DNA of 64,000 nt from Massilia sp. Leaf139 (GCF_001424165.1 NZ_LMOJ01000001.1:1112139-1176138), one strand, 5' to 3'; shown: positions 36,555-48,985, counted from the first letter of the stretch. Notes: a model not told the origin generated them from the sequence alone. Program-made: numbers and translations.

Positions 36555-37106
36555 CTAGACCAGCAGTTCCGGATCGGCCCCGCGCGGAATCACCAGCGTG
36601 TGCATGCGCGCAAAGGCGACGACGGCCGCCGTCAGGCGGTCGTACAGATCGTCGTCGACGTAGGGCAGCCCGTCGGCCTGGTCGTCGTGTTCGAGCGCCT
36701 CGACCGGCAGGAAGTTGCGCAGGCGGGCAAGATCGGCCAGCACCGCCAGCGCCATCCCGGACGGCAGGGCGCCGCGCCTCACCAGGTGGGTGTGGAGGAA
36801 ATCGATCAGCTTCTCAAAATGCTCGTTCCAGTTGATGTTGCCGTTGCCCTGGGCTTCATGGCGCAGCTTTTCGACGGCGCGCAGCAGTTCGCCCTGCACC
36901 GTCAGCGACTGTCCGGAGCGGGGCACCAGGTGCCGCCAGATCCAGGCCGCGACGGCGTCGTCGTCGCCCTCGCACGGGATGCGGGCGGGGGCGCCGCCGG
37001 GCAGCGGCGCGGAGGCAGCCGCCGCGAGTGCCGCCGCACGGCGGTGCATCGCCAGCAGCGCGAGCGCGACGGCGGCGACAACGCCGGCAATGCCGATCAG
37101 TTCCAT
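36555..37106 (-). CDS. Hypothetical protein with N-terminal membrane helix
   Basis: 183 residues. A single hydrophobic segment at 1-20 (MELIGIAGVVAAVALALLAM), then a mainly helical cytosolic part with WIWRHLVPRSGQ, NGNINWNEHFEKLIDFLHTHL and RLTAAVVAFARMHTL. I do not recognise the family. It follows the bkd operon by 27 bases on the same strand and may be the last gene of that transcript, ending at the bidirectional terminator, though nothing in the protein suggests a role in keto acid oxidation. Confidence 0.6.
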   Translation of the reverse strand: MELIGIAGVVAAVALALLAMHRRAAALAAAASAPLPGGAPARIPCEGDDDAVAAWIWRHLVPRSGQSLTVQGELLRAVEKLRHEAQGNGNINWNEHFEKLIDFLHTHLVRRGALPSGMALAVLADLARLRNFLPVEALEHDDQADGLPYVDDDLYDRLTAAVVAFARMHTLVIPRGADPELLV

Positions 37107-37133
37107 ACCCTGGCTTTTTGCGTGCCGTCGGAA

Positions 37134-38531
<1,398 letters not shown>

Positions 38532-38535
38532 CGGG

Positions 38536-39936
38536 TCACTCCACGAACAGGGTTGCCGGGCACTCGAGGTAGCCGCGGATGGTCTGGATGAATTCGGCGG
38601 CCACCATGCCGTCGATCACGCGATGGTCGAAACTGGACGACAGGTTCATCGTCTTGCGCGCGACCATGGCGCCGTTCAGGATCACCGGCTTGTCGATGAT
38701 GCGGTTCACGCCCACGATCGCCACTTCCGGACGGTTGATCACCGGCGTGGTGACGATCCCGCCCAGCGCGCCGAGGCTGGTGATGGTGATGGTCGACCCC
38801 GTCAATTCCTCGCGCAGGGCCTTGCCGGTGCGCGCGGCTTCGGCCAGGCGCGCCACCTCGGCGGCGCTTGACCACGGGTCGCGCGCTTCGGCATTGCGAA
38901 CCACCGGCACCATCAGGCCGGCATCGGTCTGGGCCGCGATGCCCAGGTGTACCGGGTTGTAGGTGGTGACGATGTTGGCGTCGTCGTCGAAGCGGGCGTT
39001 CACCGACGGGTACTTGCGGATCGCCAGCACGACGGCGCGCATGATCAGCGGCAGCAGCGTCAGTTTCGGACGCTGGCCGGCGTAGCGGGCGTTGAGCTGC
39101 ACGCGCAGCGCTTCCAGTTCGGTGACGTCGATCTCCTCGACATAGGTGAAGTGCGGGATGCGGCGCTTGGCCTCCGCCATCTTCTCGGCGATCTTGCGGC
39201 GCATGCCGATGACCGGCATGGCCTGCTCGCCCTCCAGCACGGCGTAGCGGCGGTCGCCTTCGGCCGCCTTTTGCTGGCCGCGCTGCACATAGGCGTCGAG
39301 GTCGGCGTGGCTGATGCGGCCGGCCGGGCCGGAACCGGTGACGTATTGCAGCTCGATGCCCATGTCCCAGGCGCGCTGGCGCACGGCGGGTGCGGCCAGC
39401 GGCTTTTCGCCGGGCGCGCGGCCGTGGTGGGCCGGGGCGTTGGCGCCGTGCGAAGGCTGTGCATGGGCCGGGGCCGAACGCGGCGGCGCCACCTGCGCCG
39501 GCGCCACCGTCGCTTCGCTGGTCACGCTGGTGACCACGGTTTCCGGCTGCGCCACCGTGATCGGGATGAACTCGTCGACGGTGGCGCCGCCGCCTGCACG
39601 CGCGGCTGTGGTGCCGGCGCTTTCGGCCGCCGCGACGGCTTCGTTGCGCATCGCCTGCGCCGGGGTCTTGGCGTCGACTTTGAAATTACCCGCGCCTTCG
39701 ACCTCGAGGCGGATCAGTTCCGCGCCCACGGCCATGGCTTCGCCCAGCTTCCCGCCCAGGGAAGTGACGGTGCCGTTCACCGGCGAGGGAATCTCGACGG
39801 TCGCCTTGTCGGTCATGACGTCGGCCAGCACCTGGTCTTCCTTGACCGTGTCGCCCGGCTTGACGTGCCAGGCGACGACTTCGACTTCGGCGATGCCTTC
39901 ACCGAGGTCGGGCATTTTAATGACATGAATACCCAT
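38536..39936 (-). CDS. bkdB: Dihydrolipoamide acyltransferase (E2) of branched-chain keto acid dehydrogenase
   Basis: 466 residues. One lipoyl domain (1-78, lipoylated Lys44 in [11 protein letters not shown]), a linker, a peripheral-subunit-binding domain (about 158-195, [19 protein letters not shown], then [15 protein letters not shown]) and a catalytic domain (about 230-466) ending with the active-site [13 protein letters not shown]. It transfers branched acyl groups to CoA and forms the core of the complex. The [12 protein letters not shown] lipoyl motif is the type found in branched-chain rather than pyruvate complexes. It starts directly at the stop of the E1 beta gene. Confidence 0.94.
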   Translation of the reverse strand: MGIHVIKMPDLGEGIAEVEVVAWHVKPGDTVKEDQVLADVMTDKATVEIPSPVNGTVTSLGGKLGEAMAVGAELIRLEVEGAGNFKVDAKTPAQAMRNEAVAAAESAGTTAARAGGGATVDEFIPITVAQPETVVTSVTSEATVAPAQVAPPRSAPAHAQPSHGANAPAHHGRAPGEKPLAAPAVRQRAWDMGIELQYVTGSGPAGRISHADLDAYVQRGQQKAAEGDRRYAVLEGEQAMPVIGMRRKIAEKMAEAKRRIPHFTYVEEIDVTELEALRVQLNARYAGQRPKLTLLPLIMRAVVLAIRKYPSVNARFDDDANIVTTYNPVHLGIAAQTDAGLMVPVVRNAEARDPWSSAAEVARLAEAARTGKALREELTGSTITITSLGALGGIVTTPVINRPEVAIVGVNRIIDKPVILNGAMVARKTMNLSSSFDHRVIDGMVAAEFIQTIRGYLECPATLFVE

Positions 39937-41013
39937 TTACTTCGCCTCCATCGCACGTTTGAACGCGGCGCCGACACGGTCGGGCCCCGGGAAATACGCC
40001 CATTCCTGCGCGTGCGGATAGGGCGTATCCCATCCGGCGACGCGCTCGATGGGCGCTTCCAGGTGATAGAAGCAGTGTTCCTGTACCAGGGACGCGAGCT
40101 CCGCGCCGAAGCCGCTGGTACGCGTCGCTTCGTGCACGACCACGCAGCGGCCGGTCTTCTTGACCGACTCGACGATGGTGTCGAGATCGAGCGGCCAGAG
40201 AGTGCGCAGGTCGATGATCTCGGCGTCGATGCCGGTTTCGGCGGCCGCCGCTTCCGAGACCCAGACCATGGTGCCGTAGGTGAGCACGGTGAGTTCGGCG
40301 CCCGGGCGGAAGATGGCTGCCTTGTCGAGCGGGACGGTGTAGTAGCCGTCGGGGACTTCGCCCATCGGATGCTTGGCCCAGGACACCACCGGACGGTCGT
40401 GGTGGCCGTCGAAGGGGCCGTTGTAGAGGCGTTTCGGTTCCAGGAAGATGACCGGATCGTCGTTCTCGATCGAGGCGATCAGGAGGCCTTTCGCATCGTA
40501 CGGATTGGACGGCATCACCGTGCGCAGGCCGCAGACGTGGGTGAACAGCGCCTCCGGGCTCTGGCTATGGGTCTGGCCGCCGTAGATGCCGCCGCCGCAG
40601 GGCATGCGGATGGTCAGCGGCGCCGTGAAGTCGCCGGCCGAGCGGTAGCGCAGGCGCGCCGCTTCGGAGACGATCTGGTCGGACGCCGGATAGAAATAGT
40701 CGGCGAACTGGATTTCCACGACCGGACGCAGGCCGTAGGCGCCCATGCCGACCGCCGTGCCGACGATGCCGCCTTCGGAAATCGGCGCGTCGAACACGCG
40801 CTGCTTGCCGTACTTCCCCTGCAGGCCGTCGGTGGCGCGGAACACGCCGCCGAAGTAACCGACGTCCTGGCCGTAGATGACGACGTTGTCGTCCTTGCCC
40901 AGCATGACGTCCATGGCCGAACGCAGGGCCTGGATCATCGTCATCTGGGTGGTCGTCTTGTTGTTCTCGGGCTCCTTGCCGCCCGGGTTTTGATCGTTAT
41001 CGTCGCGCGCCAT
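39937..41013 (-). CDS. bkdA2: Branched-chain 2-oxo acid dehydrogenase E1 beta subunit
   Basis: 358 residues of the transketolase-like beta chain. Marks: MTMIQALRSAMDVML, GQDVGYFGGVFRATDGL, ISEGGIVGTAVGMGAYG, EIQFADYFYPASDQIVSEAA and the PCGGGIYGGQTHSQS loop. The C-terminal domain RCVVVHEATRTSGFGAEL is complete. The ATG at 41013 is chosen because GGGAGTGTGAG precedes it and it lies one base after the E1 alpha stop; the frame is open 32 codons further. It pairs with E1 alpha to decarboxylate keto acids of valine, leucine and isoleucine. Confidence 0.94.
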   Translation of the reverse strand: MARDDNDQNPGGKEPENNKTTTQMTMIQALRSAMDVMLGKDDNVVIYGQDVGYFGGVFRATDGLQGKYGKQRVFDAPISEGGIVGTAVGMGAYGLRPVVEIQFADYFYPASDQIVSEAARLRYRSAGDFTAPLTIRMPCGGGIYGGQTHSQSPEALFTHVCGLRTVMPSNPYDAKGLLIASIENDDPVIFLEPKRLYNGPFDGHHDRPVVSWAKHPMGEVPDGYYTVPLDKAAIFRPGAELTVLTYGTMVWVSEAAAAETGIDAEIIDLRTLWPLDLDTIVESVKKTGRCVVVHEATRTSGFGAELASLVQEHCFYHLEAPIERVAGWDTPYPHAQEWAYFPGPDRVGAAFKRAMEAK

Positions 41014-41014
41014 C

Positions 41015-42385
<1,371 letters not shown>

Positions 42386-42404
42386 TCATGCGCCGCGTAT
42401 CAAC

Positions 42405-42468
42405 GCATGGACGGCGAAGCCGTCCACCCTACATCACGCCGTAGGGTGGACGGCTTCGCCGTCCACGC
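42405..42468. repeat. Near-perfect REPIN upstream of the bkd operon
   Basis: Two 28-base arms (42405-42432 and 42441-42468), exact inverted copies except for one base, separated by only 8 bases. Each arm holds a TGGACGGC / GCCGTCCA palindrome and ends in CCCTAC or begins GTAGGG. It is the most regular pair in the window. The surrounding gap 42248-42576, between the bkd operon and the efflux operon, holds no gene; bases 42280-42360 are AT-richer and may carry the bkd promoter. Confidence 0.85.
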
Positions 42469-42576
42469 GGTGATCGCTATCTTTCCAGAAGCCCCGCACG
42501 CACCGGCGCCCACGTCCTTCGAAAACGTATCACGCGGCCTCGCGCGTAAACCCGACCGAAACCAAGCGTGCGCGCC

Positions 42577-43965
42577 TCAAGGCATCCACCCACCCCCCAG
42601 CGCCCGATACAGCCCGATCAAGTTCTCGATCTGTGTGCGCTGCAGCGTAACCAGGCTTACCTCCACCTGATATAAATTGCGCTGGGCGTCGAGCTGCTCC
42701 AGATAGGAGGCATACCCGGCCTGGTAGCGATCCGTCGCATACCCCAGCGAACGCGCCAGGATATCGCGCCGCTGAATGGCATGGCTCACCTGTTCCGCCA
42801 GCCGCGGCACGCCGGCCAACGCGTTCTCGACCTCGGAAAACGCGGTCAGCACCGTGCGCCGGTAGGCAAAGGCGGCCTGGTCGCGCTGCGCGGCGGCCGC
42901 TTCCAGCTGGGCGTCCAGCCGCCCGCCCGAGAACAATGGCGCGAGCACGCTGCCGCCCAGGCTCCAGACCGCGACCGGATCGTAGTCGAGGGCGTTGACG
43001 AGCAAGCTGCCCAGCTGCGCGCTCAGGTTCACCTGGGGCAGGAAAGCCTGGCGCCGCACGGCCAGCGCCGCATCGCTGGCCGCCAGCAGCAGGGCGCGCT
43101 GGGCAATGTCCGGGCGGCGCTCCAGCAGCTGCGAGGGCAGCATGGCCGGCACCGGCGGCAAGCGCAAGGCCGCGAAGCCGGCGCCGCGCGGGTTTGACCG
43201 CAATACCGGCCCCGGCACCTCGCCCGCCAGCAGGCGCAGCGCGTTCTCCTGGCGCCGCAGGGCCAGTTCCAGCTCGGGCAGCGCGCCCAGCACCGACTGG
43301 TATTCGGACTGGGCCTGCGTCAGCTGCAGCTGCGAGATATAACCGACGCGGGCCTGATCCTCGGCCAGTCGCAGCGCCTCGGCGCGCGAGGCGACGGTTT
43401 CGCGCGTGATGAAGAGCTGGGCGTCGAGCGCGAGCAGGGCGACGTAGTTCTGGGCGGTGGCCGCGGCGACGGCGAGCGCGGCCGCATCGCGTTCCGCCTG
43501 GCTCGCGCGAAACTGCAGGTTGGCGGCGCGGATCTGGTCGCGCAAGCGGCCGAACAGGTCGAGTTCCCAGTTCGCCTGCAGCCCAGGCTGAACGACCTTC
43601 GTATTGCTGATACCGGTGGCTTCCAGCGCGCGTCCGGCCTGGACGCCGAGCGCCGCATTCAGGGCCGGCAGGCGCGCGCTTTCCGCCAGCGCCGCCTGGG
43701 CGCGCGCCTCGTCCACCCGGGCGACTGCGATCAGGACGTCGCTGTTGCGCGCCAAGGCCGCCTCGACCAGCGCGGCCAGTTGCGGGTCGCCCAAGGCGCG
43801 CCACCAGTGCGGGTCGATGGCGGCCGTGCCGTCGCCCGGCTCGCGCCAGGAGCCGGGCGCGACGACCTGCGCCAGTGCCGGGGAGGGGCGCTGGGCCGGC
43901 AGGCAGCCGGTCAACGCGCCCGTGCCCGCCAGCGCCAGCGCGGCGTTGAAGCGGCGCCGCCTCAT
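42577..43965 (-). CDS. Outer membrane efflux lipoprotein (NodT/TolC type)
   Basis: 462 residues. N-terminal lipobox LTGC (Cys21) after a short arginine-rich signal; two outer-membrane-efflux repeats follow, with the usual WWRALGDPQLAALVEAAL, RRPDIAQRA and AFSEVENALAG segments. It forms the outer membrane channel of a tripartite pump. The gene overlaps the membrane fusion gene by 4 bases and is last of the operon TetR-MFS-HlyD-OMF. Confidence 0.92.
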   Translation of the reverse strand: MRRRRFNAALALAGTGALTGCLPAQRPSPALAQVVAPGSWREPGDGTAAIDPHWWRALGDPQLAALVEAALARNSDVLIAVARVDEARAQAALAESARLPALNAALGVQAGRALEATGISNTKVVQPGLQANWELDLFGRLRDQIRAANLQFRASQAERDAAALAVAAATAQNYVALLALDAQLFITRETVASRAEALRLAEDQARVGYISQLQLTQAQSEYQSVLGALPELELALRRQENALRLLAGEVPGPVLRSNPRGAGFAALRLPPVPAMLPSQLLERRPDIAQRALLLAASDAALAVRRQAFLPQVNLSAQLGSLLVNALDYDPVAVWSLGGSVLAPLFSGGRLDAQLEAAAAQRDQAAFAYRRTVLTAFSEVENALAGVPRLAEQVSHAIQRRDILARSLGYATDRYQAGYASYLEQLDAQRNLYQVEVSLVTLQRTQIENLIGLYRALGGGWMP

Positions 43966-45167
43966 TGGCCAACTCCGGGCCTCGCCCCGCGCGCCGTCTC
44001 GTGCAATGCGGCGCCCGTGTCGACTTCGGCCGTCACCGACATGCCGGGCCGCAGGCGTTTGGCCAGCGGCTGATCCGGGTCGATCGCGATCCGCACCGGC
44101 AGGCGCTGCACCACCTTGGTGAAATTGCCGGACGCGTTATCCGGGCGCAGCACCGAGAATTCGGAGCCGGTCGCCGGCGCGATCTGTTCCACATAACCGG
44201 TGAGGGTTGCGCCCTCGAAGGCGTCGACCTTGAAGGTCGCCTGCTGGCCGATGCGCATGCGCCAGGTCTGGCCTTCCTTGAAATTGGCCACCACCCACAG
44301 CGTATCGGGCACCAGGAACAGAAGCTGCGAGCCGGCCGTGACGTACTGGCCGCGCCGCACCGAGGCTTCGCTCACCTGGCCGTCGCGCGGCGCGCGGATC
44401 ACGGTGTTGGCGAGGTCGATCTTCGCCAGTGCCAGCTGGGCCTCGGCCGCGGCCACCTGCGCCTCGAGGCCGCCGCGCGAGACCGTCGTGCCTTTCACGC
44501 GCTGCTGGGCGATCTCGATCTCGGCCTGGGCCTTCAGGACGTTGGCCGCGGCCAGGCGCGCCGAGGTACGCACCCGATCGCGTTCGCTCAGCGAGACCGA
44601 GCCGCGTTCGGCCAGTTCGTCGACCCGGGCCTGCTCCGCGCGGGCGCGCGCGCTTTCGGCCTGCGCCGCCACCAGGTTGGCGCGCGCCGAGCCGACGGTG
44701 GCCGTGTTCTGGGCCTGGGTCTGCTCGGCGTTGTTCAGCTGCGCGGTGGCGTTGGCGACCTGGCTTTCGGCCGCGCGTACGCGCTGCGCATAGATACGGT
44801 CGTCGATACGCAGCAGTTCCTGGCCTGCCTTCACGTACTGGAAGTCCTTCACCGCCACGTCGGCCACATAGCCGCTCACCTGGGGCGCGAGCACGGTGAT
44901 CGCGCCGCGCACATAGGCGTTGTCGGTGCTGACGCGGGTGGTGTTAAAGGGGCCGAGGTGCCAGGCCCACATGATGAGGGCGATGCCGACCGCGGCGACG
45001 ACGACCATGATGCCGATCGAGGCCGGGGTGGCCTTGATCTTCTTCGGCGGCGCAGCCGGCTGCGCCGGTGCGGGCGCCGCGGCGCCGTCGTCGGAATCGG
45101 CGGGCGCGGGCGGGTTGGCCTCGGCGGCTTCGGTTTCTTCGCGGGTGGGCGGGTGTGGAGCTTGCAT
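43962..45167 (-). CDS. EmrA-type membrane fusion protein
   Basis: 401 residues. Acidic, Pro/Ala-rich cytosolic N-terminus (about 1-45), one membrane helix (about 51-70, IGIMVVVAAVGIALIMWAW), then the HlyD lipoyl/barrel pattern STDNAYVRGAITVLAPQVSGYV, a long coiled-coil hairpin (about 120-220) and a second half-motif VIRAPRDGQVSEASVRRGQYV. It bridges the inner membrane MFS pump and the outer membrane channel. Adjacent genes supply both partners. Confidence 0.93.
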   Translation of the reverse strand: MQAPHPPTREETEAAEANPPAPADSDDGAAAPAPAQPAAPPKKIKATPASIGIMVVVAAVGIALIMWAWHLGPFNTTRVSTDNAYVRGAITVLAPQVSGYVADVAVKDFQYVKAGQELLRIDDRIYAQRVRAAESQVANATAQLNNAEQTQAQNTATVGSARANLVAAQAESARARAEQARVDELAERGSVSLSERDRVRTSARLAAANVLKAQAEIEIAQQRVKGTTVSRGGLEAQVAAAEAQLALAKIDLANTVIRAPRDGQVSEASVRRGQYVTAGSQLLFLVPDTLWVVANFKEGQTWRMRIGQQATFKVDAFEGATLTGYVEQIAPATGSEFSVLRPDNASGNFTKVVQRLPVRIAIDPDQPLAKRLRPGMSVTAEVDTGAALHETARGARPGVGQ

Positions 45168-45175
45168 ACGAGGTT

Positions 45176-46840
45176 TCAGGTGGTGGCGTTGGGCGACGCC
45201 GGGTTGGAAGCGGCCGCGTCGAGGCGGCGGTTGCGGATCGCGGCGCGTACCGCCACGAACAGGGACCAGAACAGGAACAGCAGGGCCAGCACGCCGGACA
45301 GCGCGAAGACGTCGTTAAAGGCGCGCACGTTGGCCTCGCGCCGCGCGATCTGCGCCAGCAGGGCGGTTCCCTGCGCAGCGCGCAGGGCCGGATCGGCCAC
45401 GGTGCCGCCGTAGATCCCGGCCTGCAGCTGCAGGCGCCGGGCCACCTGCGGATCGGCGGGGTTCAGTTGCGACACCAGCTCGGTCGAATACACCTGTTCG
45501 CGGTGCAGTTGATAGGTGCTGAGCAGGGCCGAACCGGTGAGGGCGCCCAGGGTCTGGGTCATCGACAGCACGACCGTAAAGGTAATCACGTAGTTCGGGC
45601 CGAACTTCAGGGCCTGGGTGATCCCGAGCAGCACCAGGGGGCCGAGGAACATGCCGCTGCCGAGGGCGACCAGGAACTGGCTGAAGTAAAAGTCCTGCGG
45701 CCGGTCCAGGCTGGTGCGGCCGTAGTCGAGGGCCGCGGCAGCACCGAACAGCACGATGGCGACGATGATCTGCGGGATCAGGGTCTTGGGGCTGAAGGTG
45801 AGCGAACTGGCTGCGATGCCGCAGACGGTGCCGGCCAGGATCACGGCGAACAGCGGCTGCATCTGATCGGGCCCCATCCCCAGCACGCGCAGCAGGCCGA
45901 CCGCGCCCACGGTCTGCTCGGTGGTGAGGAAACGGATCAGGAAGGCGCCGACGATGAAGCGCAGCATGGTCGGCGTGGCCAGCCAGCGCGTCTGGATCAG
46001 GGGATTTTCACGGTGGTGCTCGATGTAGAGGGCCGCGCTGAGCAGCACCAGGGCGCCGATCGCCAGGTAGGCCAGCCAGACTTCGTCGAACCACCAGTGC
46101 GCATAGCCCTGGGCCAGCAGCGCGACCAGCATGGCCGCGCCGGGCGCCATCAGGGCGAAGGTGAGGAAGTCGAGCTTCTCGAAGACCTTGATGTGCATCC
46201 CTGGCGGGAGCTTCAGTACGACCACCGCGGCCAGCGAGCACAGGGCCAGCCCGGCTTCGAACAGATACAGGTTGTGCCACTGGCCGTAGACCAGCAGGGT
46301 AGGCGAGAGCAGCCAGGCCAGGGGCGTGGCCAGCTGCGGGATGCCGACGCCCACCACCACCATCTTGCCGGTATAGGCGCGCGGCATGGCCTGCAGCATG
46401 TAGAGCATCGACAGGGTGGTGGCCGCCGCGCCCGCGAAGCCGCTCACCGCGCGTACCGCGACCGCCATGGTGAAGCCGCCCACCATCAGGTGCAGCAGGG
46501 TCACGGCCGCGTACAGGGCCAGGCCGATCTCGGTGAACAGGCGCAGGCCGTACTGCTGGCGGAACTTGAACACCACCAGGTTGACCGTGATGTTGACCAT
46601 CACGTAGGCGGCCGGCAGCCAGGTCGCCTCGCTCGGCGTCAGGCCGAGCTGGCCGCCGATCGCCGGCAGGTTGGCCGAGACCAGCGCGTTGCCGAGGCCG
46701 CCGGTGATGCCGACCAGGAGCGCGACCGCCGCATAGGCCAGGCGCACGGCCGGCGTGTGATAGGGCATCGAGGCCGAGCCTGGCAGGGTGGGCTTTTCGT
46801 GCTCCTCCCAGTCCGGCGTCGGCTTCAGTAGCTGGGCCAT
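45176..46840 (-). CDS. MFS drug efflux permease, DHA2 (EmrB) family
   Basis: 554 residues with about 14 membrane helices, the size and topology of the DHA2 group. Early signature SANLPAIGGQLGLTPSEATWLPAAY corresponds to the family motif D1, and the C-terminal half has the extra helices typical of EmrB. It exports drugs or other hydrophobic compounds by proton antiport through the fusion protein and outer channel encoded downstream. Its ATG follows the TetR stop with no gap, so expression is coupled to the regulator. Confidence 0.92.
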   Translation of the reverse strand: MAQLLKPTPDWEEHEKPTLPGSASMPYHTPAVRLAYAAVALLVGITGGLGNALVSANLPAIGGQLGLTPSEATWLPAAYVMVNITVNLVVFKFRQQYGLRLFTEIGLALYAAVTLLHLMVGGFTMAVAVRAVSGFAGAAATTLSMLYMLQAMPRAYTGKMVVVGVGIPQLATPLAWLLSPTLLVYGQWHNLYLFEAGLALCSLAAVVVLKLPPGMHIKVFEKLDFLTFALMAPGAAMLVALLAQGYAHWWFDEVWLAYLAIGALVLLSAALYIEHHRENPLIQTRWLATPTMLRFIVGAFLIRFLTTEQTVGAVGLLRVLGMGPDQMQPLFAVILAGTVCGIAASSLTFSPKTLIPQIIVAIVLFGAAAALDYGRTSLDRPQDFYFSQFLVALGSGMFLGPLVLLGITQALKFGPNYVITFTVVLSMTQTLGALTGSALLSTYQLHREQVYSTELVSQLNPADPQVARRLQLQAGIYGGTVADPALRAAQGTALLAQIARREANVRAFNDVFALSGVLALLFLFWSLFVAVRAAIRNRRLDAAASNPASPNATT

Positions 46841-47389
46841 CTAGCGTCCCCGCCGGGGTGGGCCCAGGCCGTCCTGCAGGAGTTCGAGCGCGCGCCGCAC
46901 CAGGTTGCGGCGTTTGGCCGGGGTGGCGCCGCGCAGCGCGGCGCCCAGCATGCCCGCCACCAGCACCAGGTCGGCCGGACGCAGGTCGGCGCGGCATTCC
47001 TCGCGCGCCTGGCTGGCGGCCAGCGGCGCCCGGAACAGCTTCGCCAGGCGTTCGCGCGCGCCCGTGGCCGCCGGATGGCCGGGTTCGAGCGCGCGCCAGT
47101 AGTCGGCCAGCGCGGGCGACGCGACGAGCGCCAGGCCGACCTGCTCGACGAGGCCGAACAGGTCGTGCGCCGGCGCAGCGCTTTCCAGGACGCCGATCGC
47201 GCGTTCGAACAGGGCCTCGACCAGCGCCGCGCGGTCGGGGAAGTTGCGGTACAAGGTGGCGCGGCCGACGCCGGCGCGCGTGACGACCAGGTCGAGCGGG
47301 GCCGTGATGCCGCGTTCGGAGAACACCGCATCGGCGGCATCGAGAATCTGGTCGCGCCGCAGCGCGGCATCGGAGCGCAGTAAGGTCAT
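46841..47389 (-). CDS. TetR family repressor of the efflux operon
   Basis: 182 residues. Helix-turn-helix at about 10-55: RRDQILDAADAVFSERGI, then LDLVVTRAGVGRATLYRNFPDR, the standard TetR recognition helix. The ligand domain is rich in Ala/Leu/Arg. First gene of the operon, so it likely represses itself and the pump. I take the ATG at 47389 rather than the in-frame GTG at 47401, because a GGACA/TGTCC palindrome covers the GTG and the N-terminal part before the HTH is already complete; this choice is uncertain by four residues. Confidence 0.9.
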   Translation of the reverse strand: MTLLRSDAALRRDQILDAADAVFSERGITAPLDLVVTRAGVGRATLYRNFPDRAALVEALFERAIGVLESAAPAHDLFGLVEQVGLALVASPALADYWRALEPGHPAATGARERLAKLFRAPLAASQAREECRADLRPADLVLVAGMLGAALRGATPAKRRNLVRRALELLQDGLGPPRRGR

Positions 47390-47395
47390 GGTTGT

Positions 47396-47409
47396 GGACA
47401 CCGTTGTCC
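47396..47409. promoter_or_regulatory. Candidate TetR operator of the efflux operon
   Basis: GGACACCGTTGTCC: 5-base arms GGACA / TGTCC around four bases, ending 7 bases upstream of the TetR ATG. A short palindrome at the start of a TetR-led operon is a typical autoregulatory site. Confidence 0.5.
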
Positions 47410-47520
47410 GGTTGGTTCAGACCAGAATACTGCGATGCGGCGCGAATGAGCGCACGGCTGGGGATTGGGTGGAGGGGAGCGGCCCGTTACCGAAGAGGGT
47501 GCAAGGAGGCGTGCGTAACA

Positions 47521-47614
47521 CGTGGGCTCGGGGAGCCCACCCTACGGTGCGCTGCGGCGTCGTACGCGTTTGCGATTACCGGCGCTCGTAGGGTGGGCGC
47601 CCCGCGCCCACGCG
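47521..47614. repeat. REPIN between efflux and permease operons
   Basis: Left copy 47521-47547 (core GGGCTC-GGG-GAGCCC, ending CCCTACGG) and right copy 47588-47614 (GTAGGG start, core GGGCGC-CCC-GCGCCC), about 40 bases apart. The stems differ from those of other copies but each remains paired. They lie in the gap 47402-47638, which otherwise holds no gene. Confidence 0.8.
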
Positions 47615-47638
47615 GAGTAACGAATCTTCAGCGCCGAC

Positions 47639-48985
47639 TCAGCGCGCGACCCGCCGCTGCCGGATCGCATACCCCACGCACAGCACCAGCAGCCACACCG
47701 GGATCAAGTACACCGACATCCGCAGCCCCGGCGTCATGTACATCACCACCGTGATCCCCGCCAGGAAGGCCAGGCACAGCCAGTTCGCCAGCGGGTGGAA
47801 AGGACTCGGGAACAGCGTCCGCTGTCCAGCCTTGGCTTTCCTGAAGCGCAGGTGCACGATCGAGATCGTCGCCCAGTTGATGATCAGGCCCGACACGGCC
47901 AGGCCCATCATCATGCCGAAGGCTTCGCGCGGCAGGAAGTAATTTACCGCGATGCAGGCCGCCGTCACCAGCGAGGACACGCCCAGCGCCGCCAGCGGCA
48001 CGCCGTGCTTCGTCACGTTCATCAGGAAGCGCGGCGCATTGCCCTGCGCGGCCAGGCCGTAGAGCATGCGCGTGTTGGCATACACGCCGCTGTTGTAGAC
48101 CGACAGCGCGGCCGTCAGCACGACGACGTTGAGCACCGTGGCGACCATGGGGCTGTCGAGCGCCGCGAAGATCAGCACGAAGGGGCTGCCGCCGCCCGCC
48201 ACTTTCTGCCACGGGAACAGCGAGAGCAGGATGAATAGGGCGCCGACATAGAAGATCAGCACGCGCCACAGCGCCTGGTTGGTCGCGCGCGGGATCGAGC
48301 GCGCCGGATCGTCCGCTTCGGCCGCGGTGATGCCGATCAGTTCCAGGCCGCCGAAGGAGAACATGATGACGGCCATCGCCATCACCATGCCGCTCACGCA
48401 GTTCGGGAAGAAGCCGCCATGCTGCCACAGGTTGGCCACGCCCGCTTCCGGGCCGGCCGTGCCGGAGACCAGGAGGTAGCCGCCGAACAGGATCATGCCG
48501 ATCACGGCCACGACCTTGATCACCGCGAACCAGAATTCGAGCTCGCCGAAGGCCTTCACGTTGAGCAGGCTGAAGGAATTGATGATGACGAAGAAGACCA
48601 GCGCCGAGACCCAGGTCGGCACCTCGGGGAACCAGTACTGGACATAGATGCCGGCGCCGGACAGCTCGGCCATCGTGACGAGGATGTACATCACCCAGTA
48701 GTTCCAGCCGGCGATGTAGCCGGCCATGTGGCCGCCGTACTTGTCGGCGAAATAGGCGACCGAACCGGCGACCGGCTCGTCCACCACCAGCTCGGCCAGC
48801 TGGCGCATGATCAGGAAGGCGACGATGCCGGCGATGCCGTAGCCGAGCAGCACCGAGGGGCCGGCCATCTGGATGGTCTGCGCGATGCCGAGGAAGAGCC
48901 CGGTGCCGATGGCGCCGCCGAGGGCGATCAGCTGGATGTGCCGGCTTTTCAAGCCGCGTTTGAGTTGCTGCGAGGGTTCTGCCAT
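47639..48985 (-). CDS. Amino acid permease (AAT/APC family)
   Basis: 448 residues with about 12 membrane helices. The N-terminal signature LKSRHIQLIALGGAIGTGLFLG is that of the amino acid transporter family (CycA, AroP, GabP, PheP); EAGVANLW and FGGLELIGITAAEADDP are also typical, the last of the cytosolic loop. The substrate is probably an amino acid taken up with protons; the exact one cannot be told, though AAEADDPARSIPRAT is shared by CycA/ProY-like proteins. The ATG at 48985 begins MAEPSQQLKRGLK just before helix one; the frame is open 29 codons further. Confidence 0.9.
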   Translation of the reverse strand: MAEPSQQLKRGLKSRHIQLIALGGAIGTGLFLGIAQTIQMAGPSVLLGYGIAGIVAFLIMRQLAELVVDEPVAGSVAYFADKYGGHMAGYIAGWNYWVMYILVTMAELSGAGIYVQYWFPEVPTWVSALVFFVIINSFSLLNVKAFGELEFWFAVIKVVAVIGMILFGGYLLVSGTAGPEAGVANLWQHGGFFPNCVSGMVMAMAVIMFSFGGLELIGITAAEADDPARSIPRATNQALWRVLIFYVGALFILLSLFPWQKVAGGGSPFVLIFAALDSPMVATVLNVVVLTAALSVYNSGVYANTRMLYGLAAQGNAPRFLMNVTKHGVPLAALGVSSLVTAACIAVNYFLPREAFGMMMGLAVSGLIINWATISIVHLRFRKAKAGQRTLFPSPFHPLANWLCLAFLAGITVVMYMTPGLRMSVYLIPVWLLVLCVGYAIRQRRVAR

